From assembly GCF_040115645.1 (NCBI RefSeq), contig NW_027096016.1:682001-746000 (forward strand): a DNA stretch of 64,000 nucleotides. Reading direction: 5' to 3'. Under the pieces are notes generated by a model. The model saw nothing but the letters and a program-made list of their open reading frames with translations, ran no database searches and was not told the DNA's origin. Source of the DNA: Euwallacea fornicatus (lineage: Eukaryota; Arthropoda; Insecta; Coleoptera; Curculionidae). Positions 25,866-37,858 of this stretch are shown here, in pieces. Position 1 is the first letter of the stretch. Each line of letters opens with the position of its first letter. A program made the translations under genes and the position numbers.

Positions 25866-27367
25866 CATAACTTTTGTGACTTTTCCAATTTTGAAGCTCG
25901 ATAACTTTGGCAAATGTGGACCAAATTTGTTATCCAAAGTGTCAAATTAATCAGTTCGACGAGATCTTTAAAATGACACAACAATTCATGATTGCATCTT
26001 GTTGAATTTCCAAGAAAAATAGTACTTTATGTGCTCAAACACACAACTTTTGTGACTTTTCCAATTTTGAAGCTCGATAACTTTGGCAAATGTGGACCAA
26101 ATTTGTTAAACAAAGTGTCAAATTAATCAGCTCGACAAGGTTATGAAGATGTCACAACACACCATGATTACATCTTGTTGAACTTCCAAGAAAAATAGTA
26201 CTTTATGTGCTCAAACACACAACTTTTGTGACTTTTCAAACTTTGAAGCTCGATAACTTTGGCAAATGTGGACCAAATTTGTTACACAAAGTGTCAAAGT
26301 AATCACCTCAACGAGATTTTGAAGATGTCACAACACATCATGACTACATCTTGTTGAACTTCCAAGAAAAATAGTACTTTATGTGCTCAAACACACAACT
26401 TTTGTGACTTTTCAAACTTTGAAGCTCGATAGCTTCGGCAAATGAAGACCAAATTTGTTAAACAAAGTGTCAAATTAATCAGCTCGACGAGATTTTTAAA
26501 ATGACACAACACATCATGATTGCATCTTGTTGAATTTCCAAAAAAAATAGTACTTTATGTGCTCAAACACATAACTTTTGTGACTTTTCCAATTTTGAAG
26601 CTCGATAACTTTGGCAAATGTGGACCAAATTTGTTATCCAAAGTGTCAAATTAATCAGTTCGACGAGATCTTTAAAATGACACAACAATTCATGATTGCA
26701 TCTTGTTGAATTTCCAAGGAAAATAGTACTTTATGTGCTCAAACACACAACTTTTGTGACTTTTCCAATTTTGAAGCTCGATAACTTTGGCAAATGTGGA
26801 CCAAATTTGTTACACAAAGTGTCAAAGTAATCACCTCAACGAGATTTTGAAGATGTCACAACACATCATGACTACATCTTGTTGAACTTCCAAGAAAAAT
26901 AGTACTTTATGTGCTCAAACACACAACTTTTGTGACTTTTCAAACTTTGAAGCTCGATAGCTTCGGCAAATGAAGACCAAATTTGTTAAACAAAGTGTCA
27001 AATTAATCAGCTCGACGAGATTTTTAAAATGACACAACACACCATGATTACATCTTGTTGAACTTCCAAGAAAAATAGTACTTTATGTGCTCAAACACAC
27101 ATATTTTGTGACTTTTCAAACTCTGAAGCTCGATAACTTTGGCAAATGTGGACCAAATTTGTTAAACAAAGTGTCAAAGTAATCACCTCAACGAGATTTT
27201 GAAGATGTCACAACACATCATCATTGCATCTTGTTGAACTTCCAAGAAAAATAGTACATTATGTGCTCAAACACACAACTTTTGTGACTTTTCCAATTTT
27301 GAAGCTCGATAACTTTGGCAAATGTGGACCAAATTTGTTAAACAAAGTGTCAAATTAATCAGCTCGA
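23830..27367 (+). repeat. 10-monomer (1760 bp) tandem duplication, two copies
   Basis: Copy 1 is about 23830-25589 and copy 2 about 25590-27367. CCAAAAAAAATAG recurs at 24778 and 26538, exactly 1760 bp apart, with the surrounding order of TTATCC, CTCGACAAGG, TTACAC and AGTAATCACC monomers conserved. Left edge: AAAGTATC versus AAAGTGTC. Right edge: CTCGACGAGATC versus CTCGACAAGGTTATG. It is nested on the right end of the 23-monomer copy 2. Confidence 0.88.
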
Positions 27368-27735
27368 CAAGGTTATGAAGATGACATAACACACCATGAT
27401 TACATCTTGTTGAACTTCCAAGAAAAATAGTACTTTATGTGCTCAAACACACATATTTTGTGACTTTTCAAACTCTGAAGCTCGATAACTTTGGCAAATG
27501 TGGACCAAATTTGTTAAACAAAGTGTCAAAGTAATCACCTCAACGAGATTTTGAAGATGTCACAACACATCATCATTGCATCTTGTTGAACTTCCAAGAA
27601 AAATAGTACATTATGTGCTCAAACACACAACTTTTGTGACTTTTCCAATTTTGAAGCTCGATAACTTTGGCAAATGTGGACCAAATTTGTTAAACAAAGT
27701 GTCAAATTAATCAGCTCGACAAGGTTATGAAGATG
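27032..27735 (+). repeat. 2-monomer (352 bp) tandem duplication
   Basis: A dimer of an AGTAATCACCTCAACG monomer and a CTCGACAAGGTTATG monomer occurs twice in a row. ATGACATAAC is at 27381 and 27733. The pair is carried intact into later HOR copies, for example 33014/33366, 38116/38468, 42692/43044 and 46036/46388. Confidence 0.85.
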
Positions 27736-30700
27736 ACATAACACACCATGATTACATCTTGTTGAACTTCCAAGAAAAATAGTACTTTATGTGCTCAAAC
27801 ACACAACTTTTGTGACTTTTCCAATTTTGAAGCTCGATTACTTTGACAAATGTGGACCAAATTTGTTAACCAAAGTGTCAAATTAATCAGCTCGACGAGA
27901 TCTTTAAAATGACACAACAATTCATGATTGCATCTTGTTGAATTTCCAAGAAAAATAGTACTTTATGTGCTCAAACACACATATTTTGTGACTTTTCAAA
28001 TTTTGAAGCTCGATAACTTTGGCAAATGTGGACCAAATTTGTTAACCAAAGTGTCAAATTAGTCAGCTCGACGAGATCTTTAAAATGACACAACACACCA
28101 TGATTACATCTTGTTGAACTTCCAAGAAAAATAGTACTTTATGTGCTCAAACACACATATTTTGTGACTTTTCAAACTTTGAAGCTCGATAACTTTGGCA
28201 AATGTGGACCAAATTTGTTAACCAAAGTGTCAAATTAATCAGCTCGACTAGATTTTTAAAATGACACAACACATCATGATTGCATCTTGTTGAACTTCCA
28301 AGAAAAATAGTACATTATGTGCTCAAACACACAACTTTTGTGACTTTTCAAACTTTGAAGCTCGATAGCTTCGGCAAATAAAGACCAAATTTGTTAAACA
28401 AAGTGTCAAATTAATCAGCTCGACGAGATCTTTAAAATGACACAACACACCATGATTACATCTTGTTGAACTTCCAAGAAAAATAGTACTTTATGTGCTC
28501 AAACACACATATTTTGTGACTTTTCAAACTTTGAAGCTCGATAACTTTGGCAAATGTGGACCAAATTTGTTAACCAAAGTGTCAAATTAATCAGCTCGAC
28601 GAGATCTTTAAAATGACACAACACATCATGATTGCATCTTGTTGAACTTCCAAGAAAAATAGTACATTATGTGCTCAAACACACAACTTTTGTGACTTTT
28701 CAAACTTTGAAGCTCGATAGCTTCGGCAAATAAAGACCAAATTTGTTAAACAAAGTATCAAATTAATCAGCTCGACGAGATCTTTAAAATGACACAACAC
28801 ACCATGATTACATCTTGTTGAACTTCCAAGAAAAATAGTACTTTATGTGCTCAAACACACATATTTTGTGACTTTTCAAACTTTGAAGCTCGATAACTTT
28901 GGCAAATGTGGACCAAATTTGTTAACCAAAGTGTCAAATTAATCAGCTCGACGAGATTTTGAATATGTCACAACACATCATGATTGCATCTTGTTGAATT
29001 TCCAAAAAAAATAGTACTTTATGTGCTCAAACACATAACTTTTGTGACTTTTCCAATTTTGAAGCTCGATAACTTTGGCAAATGTGGACCAAATTTGTTA
29101 TCCAAAGTGTCAAATTAATCAGTTCGACGAGATCTTTAAAATGACACAACAATTCATGATTGCATCTTGTTGAATTTCCAAGGAAAATAGTACTTTATGT
29201 GCTCAAACACACAACTTTTGTGACTTTTCCAATTTTGAAGCTCGATAACTTTGGCAAATGTGGACCAAATTTGTTACACAAAGTGTCAAAGTAATCACCT
29301 CAACGAGATTTTGAAGATGTCACAACACATCATGACTACATCTTGTTGAACTTCCAAGAAAAATAGTACTTTATGTGCTCAAACACACAACTTTTGTGAC
29401 TTTTCAAACTTTGAAGCTCGATAGCTTCGGCAAATGAAGACCAAATTTGTTAAACAAAGTGTCAAATTAATCAGCTCGACGAGATTTTTAAAATGACACA
29501 ACACATCATGATTGCATCTTGTTGAATTTCCAAGAAAAGTAGTACTTTATGTGCTCAAACACACATATTTTGTGACTTTTCAAACTTTGAAGCTCGATAG
29601 CTTCGGCAAATAAAGACCAAATTTGTTAAACAAAGTGTCAAATTAATCAGCTCGACGAGATCTTTAAAATGACACAACACACCATGATTACATCTTGTTG
29701 AACTTCCAAGAAAAATAGTACTTTATGTGCTCAAACACACATATTTTGTGACTTTTCAAACTTTGAAGCTCGATAACTTTGGCAAATGTGGACCAAATTT
29801 GTTAACCAAAGTGTCAAATTAATCAGCTCGACGAGATCTTTAAAATGACACAACACATCATGATTGCATCTTGTTGAACTTCCAAGAAAAATAGTACATT
29901 ATGTGCTCAAACACACAACTTTTGTGACTTTTCAAACTTTGAAGCTCGATAGCTTCGGCAAATAAAGACCAAATTTGTTAAACAAAGTATCAAATTAATC
30001 AGCTCGACGAGATCTTTAAAATGACACAACACACCATGATTACATCTTGTTGAACTTCCAAGAAAAATAGTACTTTATGTGCTCAAACACACATATTTTG
30101 TGACTTTTCAAACTTTGAAGCTCGATAACTTTGGCAAATGTGGACCAAATTTGTTAACCAAAGTGTCAAATTAATCAGCTCGACGAGATCTTTAAAATGA
30201 CACAACACACCATGATTGCATCTTGTTGAATTTCCAAGAAAAATAGTTCTTTATGTGCTCAAACACATAACTTTTGTGACTTTTCCAATTTTGAAGCTCG
30301 ATAACTTTGGCAAATGTGGACCAAATTTGTTATCCAAAGTGTCAAATTAATCAGTTCGACGAGATCTTTAAAATGACACAACAATTCATGATTGCATCTT
30401 GTTGAATTTCCAAGGAAAATAGTACTTTATGTGCTCAAACACACAACTTTTGTGACTTTTCCAATTTTGAAGCTCGATAACTTTGGCAAATGTGGACCAA
30501 ATTTGTTAAACAAATTGTCAAATTAATCAGCTCGACAAGGTTATGAAGATGTCACAACACACCATGATTACATCTTGTTGAACTTCCAAGAAAAATAGTA
30601 CTTTATGTGCTAAAACAAACATATTTTGTGACTTTTCAAACTCTGAAGCTCGATAACTTTGGCAAATGTGGACCAAATTTGTTACACAAAGTGTCAAAGT

Positions 30701-32756
30701 AATCACCTCAACGAGATTTTGAAGATGTCACAACACATCATGACTACATCTTGTTGAACTTCCAAGAAAAATAGTACTTTATGTGCTCAAACACACAACT
30801 TTTGTGACTTTTCAAACTTTGAAGCTCGATAACTTTGGCAAATGTGGACCAAATTTGTTAACCAAAGTGTCAAATTAACAGCTCGACTAGATTTTTAAAA
30901 TGACACAACACATCATGATTGCATCTTGTTGAACTTCCAAGAAAAATAGTACATTATGTGCTCAAACACACAACTTTTGTGACTTTTCAAACTTTGAAGC
31001 TCGATAGCTTCGGCAAATAAAGACCAAATTTGTTAAACAAAGTGTCAAATTAATCAGCTCGACGAGATCTTTAAAATGACACAACACACCATGATTACAT
31101 CTTGTTGAACTTCCAAGAAAAATAGTACTTCATGTGCTCAAACACACATATTTTGTGACTTTTCAAACTTTGAAGCTCGATAACTTTGGCAAATGTGGAC
31201 CAAATTTGTTAACCAAAGTGTCAAATTAATCAGCTCGACGAGATCTTTAAAATGACACAACACACCATGATTGCATCTTGTTGAATTTCCAAGAAAAATA
31301 GTTCTTTATGTGCTCAAACACATAACTTTTGTGACTTTTCCAATTTTGAAGCTCGATAACTTTGGCAAATGTGGACCAAATTTGTTATCCAAAGTGTCAA
31401 ATTAATCAGTTCGACGAGATCTTTAAAATGACACAACAATTCATGATTGCATCTTGTTGAATTTCCAAGGAAAATAGTACTTTATGTGCTCAAACACACA
31501 ACTTTTGTGACTTTTCCAATTTTGAAGCTCGATAACTTTGGCAAATGTGGACCAAATTTGTTAAACAAATTGTCAAATTAATCAGCTCGACAAGGTTATG
31601 AAGATGTCACAACACACCATGATTACATCTTGTTGAACTTCCAAGAAAAATAGTACTTTATGTGCTAAAACAAACATATTTTGTGACTTTTCAAACTCTG
31701 AAGCTCGATAACTTTGGCAAATGTGGACCAAATTTGTTACACAAAGTGTCAAAGTAATCACCTCAACGAGATTTTGAAGATGTCACAACACATCATGACT
31801 ACATCTTGTTGAACTTCCAAGAAAAATAGTACTTTATGTGCTCAAACACACAACTTTTGTGACTTTTCAAACTTTGAAGCTCGATAACTTTGGCAAATGT
31901 GAACCAAATTTGTTAACCAAAGTGTCAAATTAATCAGCTCGACTAGATTTTTAAAATGACACAACACATCATGATTGCATCTTGTTGAACTTCCAAGAAA
32001 AATAGTACATTATGTGCTCAAACACACAACTTTTGTGACTTTTCAAACTTTGAAGCTCGATAGCTTCGGCAAATAAAGACCAAATTTGTTAAACAAAGTG
32101 TCAAATTAATCAGCTCGACGAGATCTTTAAAATGACACAACACACCATGATTACATCTTGTTGAACTTCCAAGAAAAATAGTACTTTATGTGCTCAAACA
32201 CACATATTTTGTGACTTTTCAAACTTTGAAGCTCGATAACTTTGGCAAATGTGGACCAAATTTGTTAACCAAAGTGTCAAATTAATCAGCTCGACGAGAT
32301 CTTTAAAATGACACAACACATCATGATTGCATCTTGTTGAACTTCCAAGAAAAATAGTACAATATGTGCTCAAACACACAACTTTTGTGACTTTTCAAAC
32401 TTTGAAGCTCGATAGCTTCGGCAAATAAAGACCAAATTTGTTAAACAAAGTATCAAATTAATCAGCTCGACGAGATCTTTAAAATGACACAACACACCAT
32501 GATTACATCTTGTTGAACTTCCAAGAAAAATAGTACTTTATGTGCTCAAACACACATATTTTGTGACTTTTCAAACTTTGAAGCTCGATAACTTTGGCAA
32601 ATGTGGACCAAATTTGTTAACCAAAGTGTCAAATTAATCAGCTCGACGAGATTTTGAATATGTCACAACACATCATGATTGCATCTTGTTGAATTTCCAA
32701 AAAAAATAGTACTTTATGTGCTCAAACACATAACTTTTGTGACTTTTCCAATTTTG
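27126..32756 (+). repeat. Long HOR unit U0, 32 monomers (5631 bp)
   Basis: This is the first of five head-to-tail copies of a long higher-order unit that starts with the AGTAATCACCTCAACG / ATGACATAAC dimer. Distance to the next copy is 32 x 176 minus 1, the missing base being the deletion near 30878. It uniquely contains an internal 6-monomer duplication. It ends with the CCAAAAAAAATAG and CACATAAC monomer before U1. Confidence 0.85.
30190..32300 (+). repeat. 6-monomer (1055 bp) internal duplication in U0
   Basis: AAATAGTTCTTTATG recurs at 30242 and 31297, and AAACAAATTGTC at about 30508 and 31563, both 1055 bp apart (6 x 176 minus the 1-base deletion near 30878). Edges are approximate. The first copy has the deletion form TTAACAGCTCGACTAG and the second the full TTAATCAGCTCGACTAG. 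A private GTGAACC is at about 31899. U1 to U4 have only one copy of this block. Confidence 0.78.
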
Positions 32757-35700
32757 AAGCTCGATAACTTTGGCAAATGTGGACCAAATTTGTTAAACAA
32801 AGTGTCAAAGTAATCACCTCAACGAGATTTTGAAGATGTCACAACACATCATCATTGCATCTTGTTGAACTTCCAAGAAAAATAGTACATTATGTGCTCA
32901 AACACACAACTTTTGTGACTTTTCCAATTTTGAAGCTCGATAACTTTGGCAAATGTGGACCAAATTTGTTAAACAAAGTGTCAAATTAATCAGCTCGACA
33001 AGGTTATGAAGATGACATAACACACCATGATTACATCTTGTTGAACTTCCAAGAAAAATAGTACTTTATGTGCTCAAACACACATATTTTGTGACTTTTC
33101 AAACTCTGAAGCTCGATAACTTTGGCAAATGTGGACCAAATTTGTTAAACAAAGTGTCAAAGTAATCACCTCAACGAGATTTTGAAGATGTCACAACACA
33201 TCATCATTGCATCTTGTTGAACTTCCAAGAAAAATAGTACATTATGTGCTCAAACACACAACTTTTGTGACTTTTCCAATTTTGAAGCTCGATAACTTTG
33301 GCAAATGTGGACCAAATTTGTTAAACAAAGTGTCAAATTAATCAGCTCGACAAGGTTATGAAGATGACATAACACACCATGATTACATCTTGTTGAACTT
33401 CCAAGAAAAATAGTACTTTATGTGCTCAAACACACAACTTTTGTGACTTTTCCAATTTTGAAGCTCGATTACTTTGACAAATGTGGACCAAATTTGTTAA
33501 CCAAAGTGTCAAATTAATCAGCTCGACGAGATCTTTAAAATGACACAACAATTCATGATTGCATCTTGTTGAATTTCCAAGAAAAATAGTACTTTATGTG
33601 CTCAAACACACATATTTTGTGACTTTTCAAATTTTGAAGCTCGATAACTTTGGCAAATGTGGACCAAATTTGTTAACCAAAGTGTCAAATTAGTCAGCTC
33701 GACGAGATCTTTAAAATGACACAACACACCATGATTACATCTTGTTGAACTTCCAAGAAAAATAGTACTTTATGTGCTCAAACACACATATTTTGTGACT
33801 TTTCAAACTTTGAAGCTCGATAACTTTGGCAAATGTGGACCAAATTTGTTAACCAAAGTGTCAAATTAATCAGCTCGACTAGATTTTTAAAATGACACAA
33901 CACATCATGATTGCATCTTGTTGAACTTCCAAGAAAAATAGTACATTATGTGCTCAAACACACAACTTTTGTGACTTTTCAAACTTTGAAGCTCGATAGC
34001 TTCGGCAAATAAAGACCAAATTTGTTAAACAAAGTGTCAAATTAATCAGCTCGACGAGATCTTTAAAATGACACAACACACCATGATTACATCTTGTTGA
34101 ACTTCCAAGAAAAATAGTACTTTATGTGCTCAAACACACATATTTTGTGACTTTTCAAACTTTGAAGCTCGATAACTTTGGCAAATGTGGACCAAATTTG
34201 TTAACCAAAGTGTCAAATTAATCAGCTCGACGAGATCTTTAAAATGACACAACACATCATGATTGCATCTTGTTGAACTTCCAAGAAAAATAGTACATTA
34301 TGTGCTCAAACACACAACTTTTGTGACTTTTCAAACTTTGAAGCTCGATAGCTTCGGCAAATAAAGACCAAATTTGTTAAACAAAGTATCAAATTAATCA
34401 GCTCGACGAGATCTTTAAAATGACACAACACACCATGATTACATCTTGTTGAACTTCCAAGAAAAATAGTACTTTATGTGCTCAAACACACATATTTTGT
34501 GACTTTTCAAACTTTGAAGCTCGATAACTTTGGCAAATGTGGACCAAATTTGTTAACCAAAGTGTCAAATTAATCAGCTCGACGAGATTTTGAATATGTC
34601 ACAACACATCATGATTGCATCTTGTTGAATTTCCAAAAAAAATAGTACTTTATGTGCTCAAACACACAACTTTTGTGACTTTTCAAACTTTGAAGCTCGA
34701 TAACTTTGGCAAATGTGGACCAAATTTGTTAACCAAAGTGTCAAATTAACAGCTCGACTAGATTTTTAAAATGACACAACACATCATGATTGCATCTTGT
34801 TGAACTTCCAAGAAAAATAGTACATTATGTGCTCAAACACACAACTTTTGTGACTTTTCAAACTTTGAAGCTCGATAGCTTCGGCAAATAAAGACCAAAT
34901 TTGTTAAACAAAGTATCAAATTAATCAGCTCGACGAGATCTTTAAAATGACACAACACACCATGATTACATCTTGTTGAACTTCCAAGAAAAATAGTACT
35001 TTATGTGCTCAAACACACATATTTTGTGACTTTTCAAACTTTGAAGCTCGATAACTTTGGCAAATGTGGACCAAATTTGTTAACCAAAGTGTCAAATTAA
35101 TCAGCTCGACGAGATTTTGAATATGTCACAACACATCATGATTGCATCTTGTTGAATTTCCAAAAAAAATAGTACTTTATGTGCTCAAACACATAACTTT
35201 TGTGACTTTTCCAATTTTGAAGCTCGATAACTTTGGCAAATGTGGACCAAATTTGTTATCCAAAGTGTCAAATTAATCAGTTCGACGAGATCTTTAAAAT
35301 GACACAACAATTCATGATTGCATCTTGTTGAATTTCCAAGGAAAATAGTACTTTATGTGCTCAAACACACAACTTTTGTGACTTTTCCAATTTTGAAGCT
35401 CGATAACTTTGGCAAATGTGGACCAAATTTGTTACACAAAGTGTCAAAGTAATCACCTCAACGAGATTTTGAAGATGTCACAACACATCATGACTACATC
35501 TTGTTGAACTTCCAAGAAAAATAGTACTTTATGTGCTCAAACACACAACTTTTGTGACTTTTCAAACTTTGAAGCTCGATAGCTTCGGCAAATGAAGACC
35601 AAATTTGTTAAACAAAGTGTCAAATTAATCAGCTCGACGAGATTTTTAAAATGACACAACACATCATGATTGCATCTTGTTGAATTTCCAAGAAAAGTAG

Positions 35701-37858
35701 TACTTTATGTGCTCAAACACACATATTTTGTGACTTTTCAAACTTTGAAGCTCGATAGCTTCGGCAAATAAAGACCAAATTTGTTAAACAAAGTGTCAAA
35801 TTAATCAGCTCGACGAGATCTTTAAAATGACACAACACACCATGATTACATCTTGTTGAACTTCCAAGAAAAATAGTACTTTATGTGCTCAAACACACAT
35901 ATTTTGTGACTTTTCAAACTTTGAAGCTCGATAACTTTGGCAAATGTGGACCAAATTTGTTAACCAAAGTGTCAAATTAATCAGCTCGACGAGATCTTTA
36001 AAATGACACAACACATCATGATTGCATCTTGTTGAACTTCCAAGAAAAATAGTACATTATGTGCTCAAACACACAACTTTTGTGACTTTTCAAACTTTGA
36101 AGCTCGATAGCTTCGGCAAATAAAGACCAAATTTGTTAAACAAAGTATCAAATTAATCAGCTCGACGAGATCTTTAAAATGACACAACACACCATGATTA
36201 CATCTTGTTGAACTTCCAAGAAAAATAGTACTTTATGTGCTCAAACACACATATTTTGTGACTTTTCAAACTTTGAAGCTCGATAACTTTGGCAAATGTG
36301 GACCAAATTTGTTAACCAAAGTGTCAAATTAATCAGCTCGACGAGATCTTTAAAATGACACAACACACCATGATTGCATCTTGTTGAATTTCCAAGAAAA
36401 ATAGTTCTTTATGTGCTCAAACACATAACTTTTGTGACTTTTCCAATTTTGAAGCTCGATAACTTTGGCAAATGTGGACCAAATTTGTTATCCAAAGTGT
36501 CAAATTAATCAGTTCGACGAGATCTTTAAAATGACACAACAATTCATGATTGCATCTTGTTGAATTTCCAAGGAAAATAGTACTTTATGTGCTCAAACAC
36601 ACAACTTTTGTGACTTTTCCAATTTTGAAGCTCGATAACTTTGGCAAATGTGGACCAAATTTGTTAAACAAATTGTCAAATTAATCAGCTCGACAAGGTT
36701 ATGAAGATGTCACAACACACCATGATTACATCTTGTTGAACTTCCAAGAAAAATAGTACTTTATGTGCTAAAACAAACATATTTTGTGACTTTTCAAACT
36801 CTGAAGCTCGATAACTTTGGCAAATGTGGACCAAATTTGTTACACAAAGTGTCAAAGTAATCACCTCAACGAGATTTTGAAGATGTCACAACACATCATG
36901 ACTACATCTTGTTGAACTTCCAAGAAAAATAGTACTTTATGTGCTCAAACACACAACTTTTGTGACTTTTCAAACTTTGAAGCTCGATAACTTTGGCAAA
37001 TGTGGACCAAATTTGTTAACCAAAGTGTCAAATTAACAGCTCGACTAGATTTTTAAAATGACACAACACATCATGATTGCATCTTGTTGAACTTCCAAGA
37101 AAAATAGTACATTATGTGCTCAAACACACAACTTTTGTGACTTTTCAAACTTTGAAGCTCGATAGCTTCGGCAAATAAAGACCAAATTTGTTAAACAAAG
37201 TGTCAAATTAATCAGCTCGACGAGATCTTTAAAATGACACAACACACCATGATTACATCTTGTTGAACTTCCAAGAAAAATAGTACTTTATGTGCTCAAA
37301 CACACATATTTTGTGACTTTTCAAACTTTGAAGCTCGATAACTTTGGCAAATGTGGACCAAATTTGTTAACCAAAGTGTCAAATTAATCAGCTCGACGAG
37401 ATCTTTAAAATGACACAACACATCATGATTGCATCTTGTTGAACTTCCAAGAAAAATAGTACAATATGTGCTCAAACACACAACTTTTGTGACTTTTCAA
37501 ACTTTGAAGCTCGATAGCTTCGGCAAATAAAGACCAAATTTGTTAAACAAAGTATCAAATTAATCAGCTCGACGAGATCTTTAAAATGACACAACACACC
37601 ATGATTACATCTTGTTGAACTTCCAAGAAAAATAGTACTTTATGTGCTCAAACACACATATTTTGTGACTTTTCAAACTTTGAAGCTCGATAACTTTGGC
37701 AAATGTGGACCAAATTTGTTAACCAAAGTGTCAAATTAATCAGCTCGACGAGATTTTGAATATGTCACAACACATCATGATTGCATCTTGTTGAATTTCC
37801 AAAAAAAATAGTACTTTATGTGCTCAAACACATAACTTTTGTGACTTTTCCAATTTTG
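32757..37858 (+). repeat. Long HOR unit U1, 29 monomers (5102 bp)
   Basis: This copy corresponds to U0 without the 6-monomer duplication but with a 3-monomer insertion, so 32 - 6 + 3 = 29. The length is 29 x 176 minus 2 because two deletion-bearing monomers (near 34750 and 37037) lie inside. The markers ATGACATAAC, GATTACTTTGAC, AAATTAGTCAGC, AAACAAATTGTC and GCTAAAACAAAC come in the same order as in U0. Confidence 0.88.
34633..35159 (+). repeat. 3-monomer (527 bp) insertion unique to U1
   Basis: CCAAAAAAAATAG occurs at 34633 and again at 35160, enclosing three monomers: one with TTAACAGCTCGACTAG (1-base deletion), one with TAGCTTCGGCAAATAAAG and AAAGTATC, and one with GAATATGTC. U0 and U2-U4 have a single CCAAAAAAAATAG here. 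The deletion tag links the insert to the monomer type at 30878 and 37037, so it looks copied from within the array. Confidence 0.8.

Noticed and set aside
32194..32379. Open reading frame of 61 codons on the - strand, also at 37296, 41872, 45216, 49792, 53136 and 57008
   Set aside because: The conserved copies are simply the same monomers at equivalent places of the HOR units. They arise because one base change removes a stop (the ACAATATG or ACTATATG monomer). Identity follows the DNA repeat, not protein constraint. They were useful only as markers of HOR spacing.
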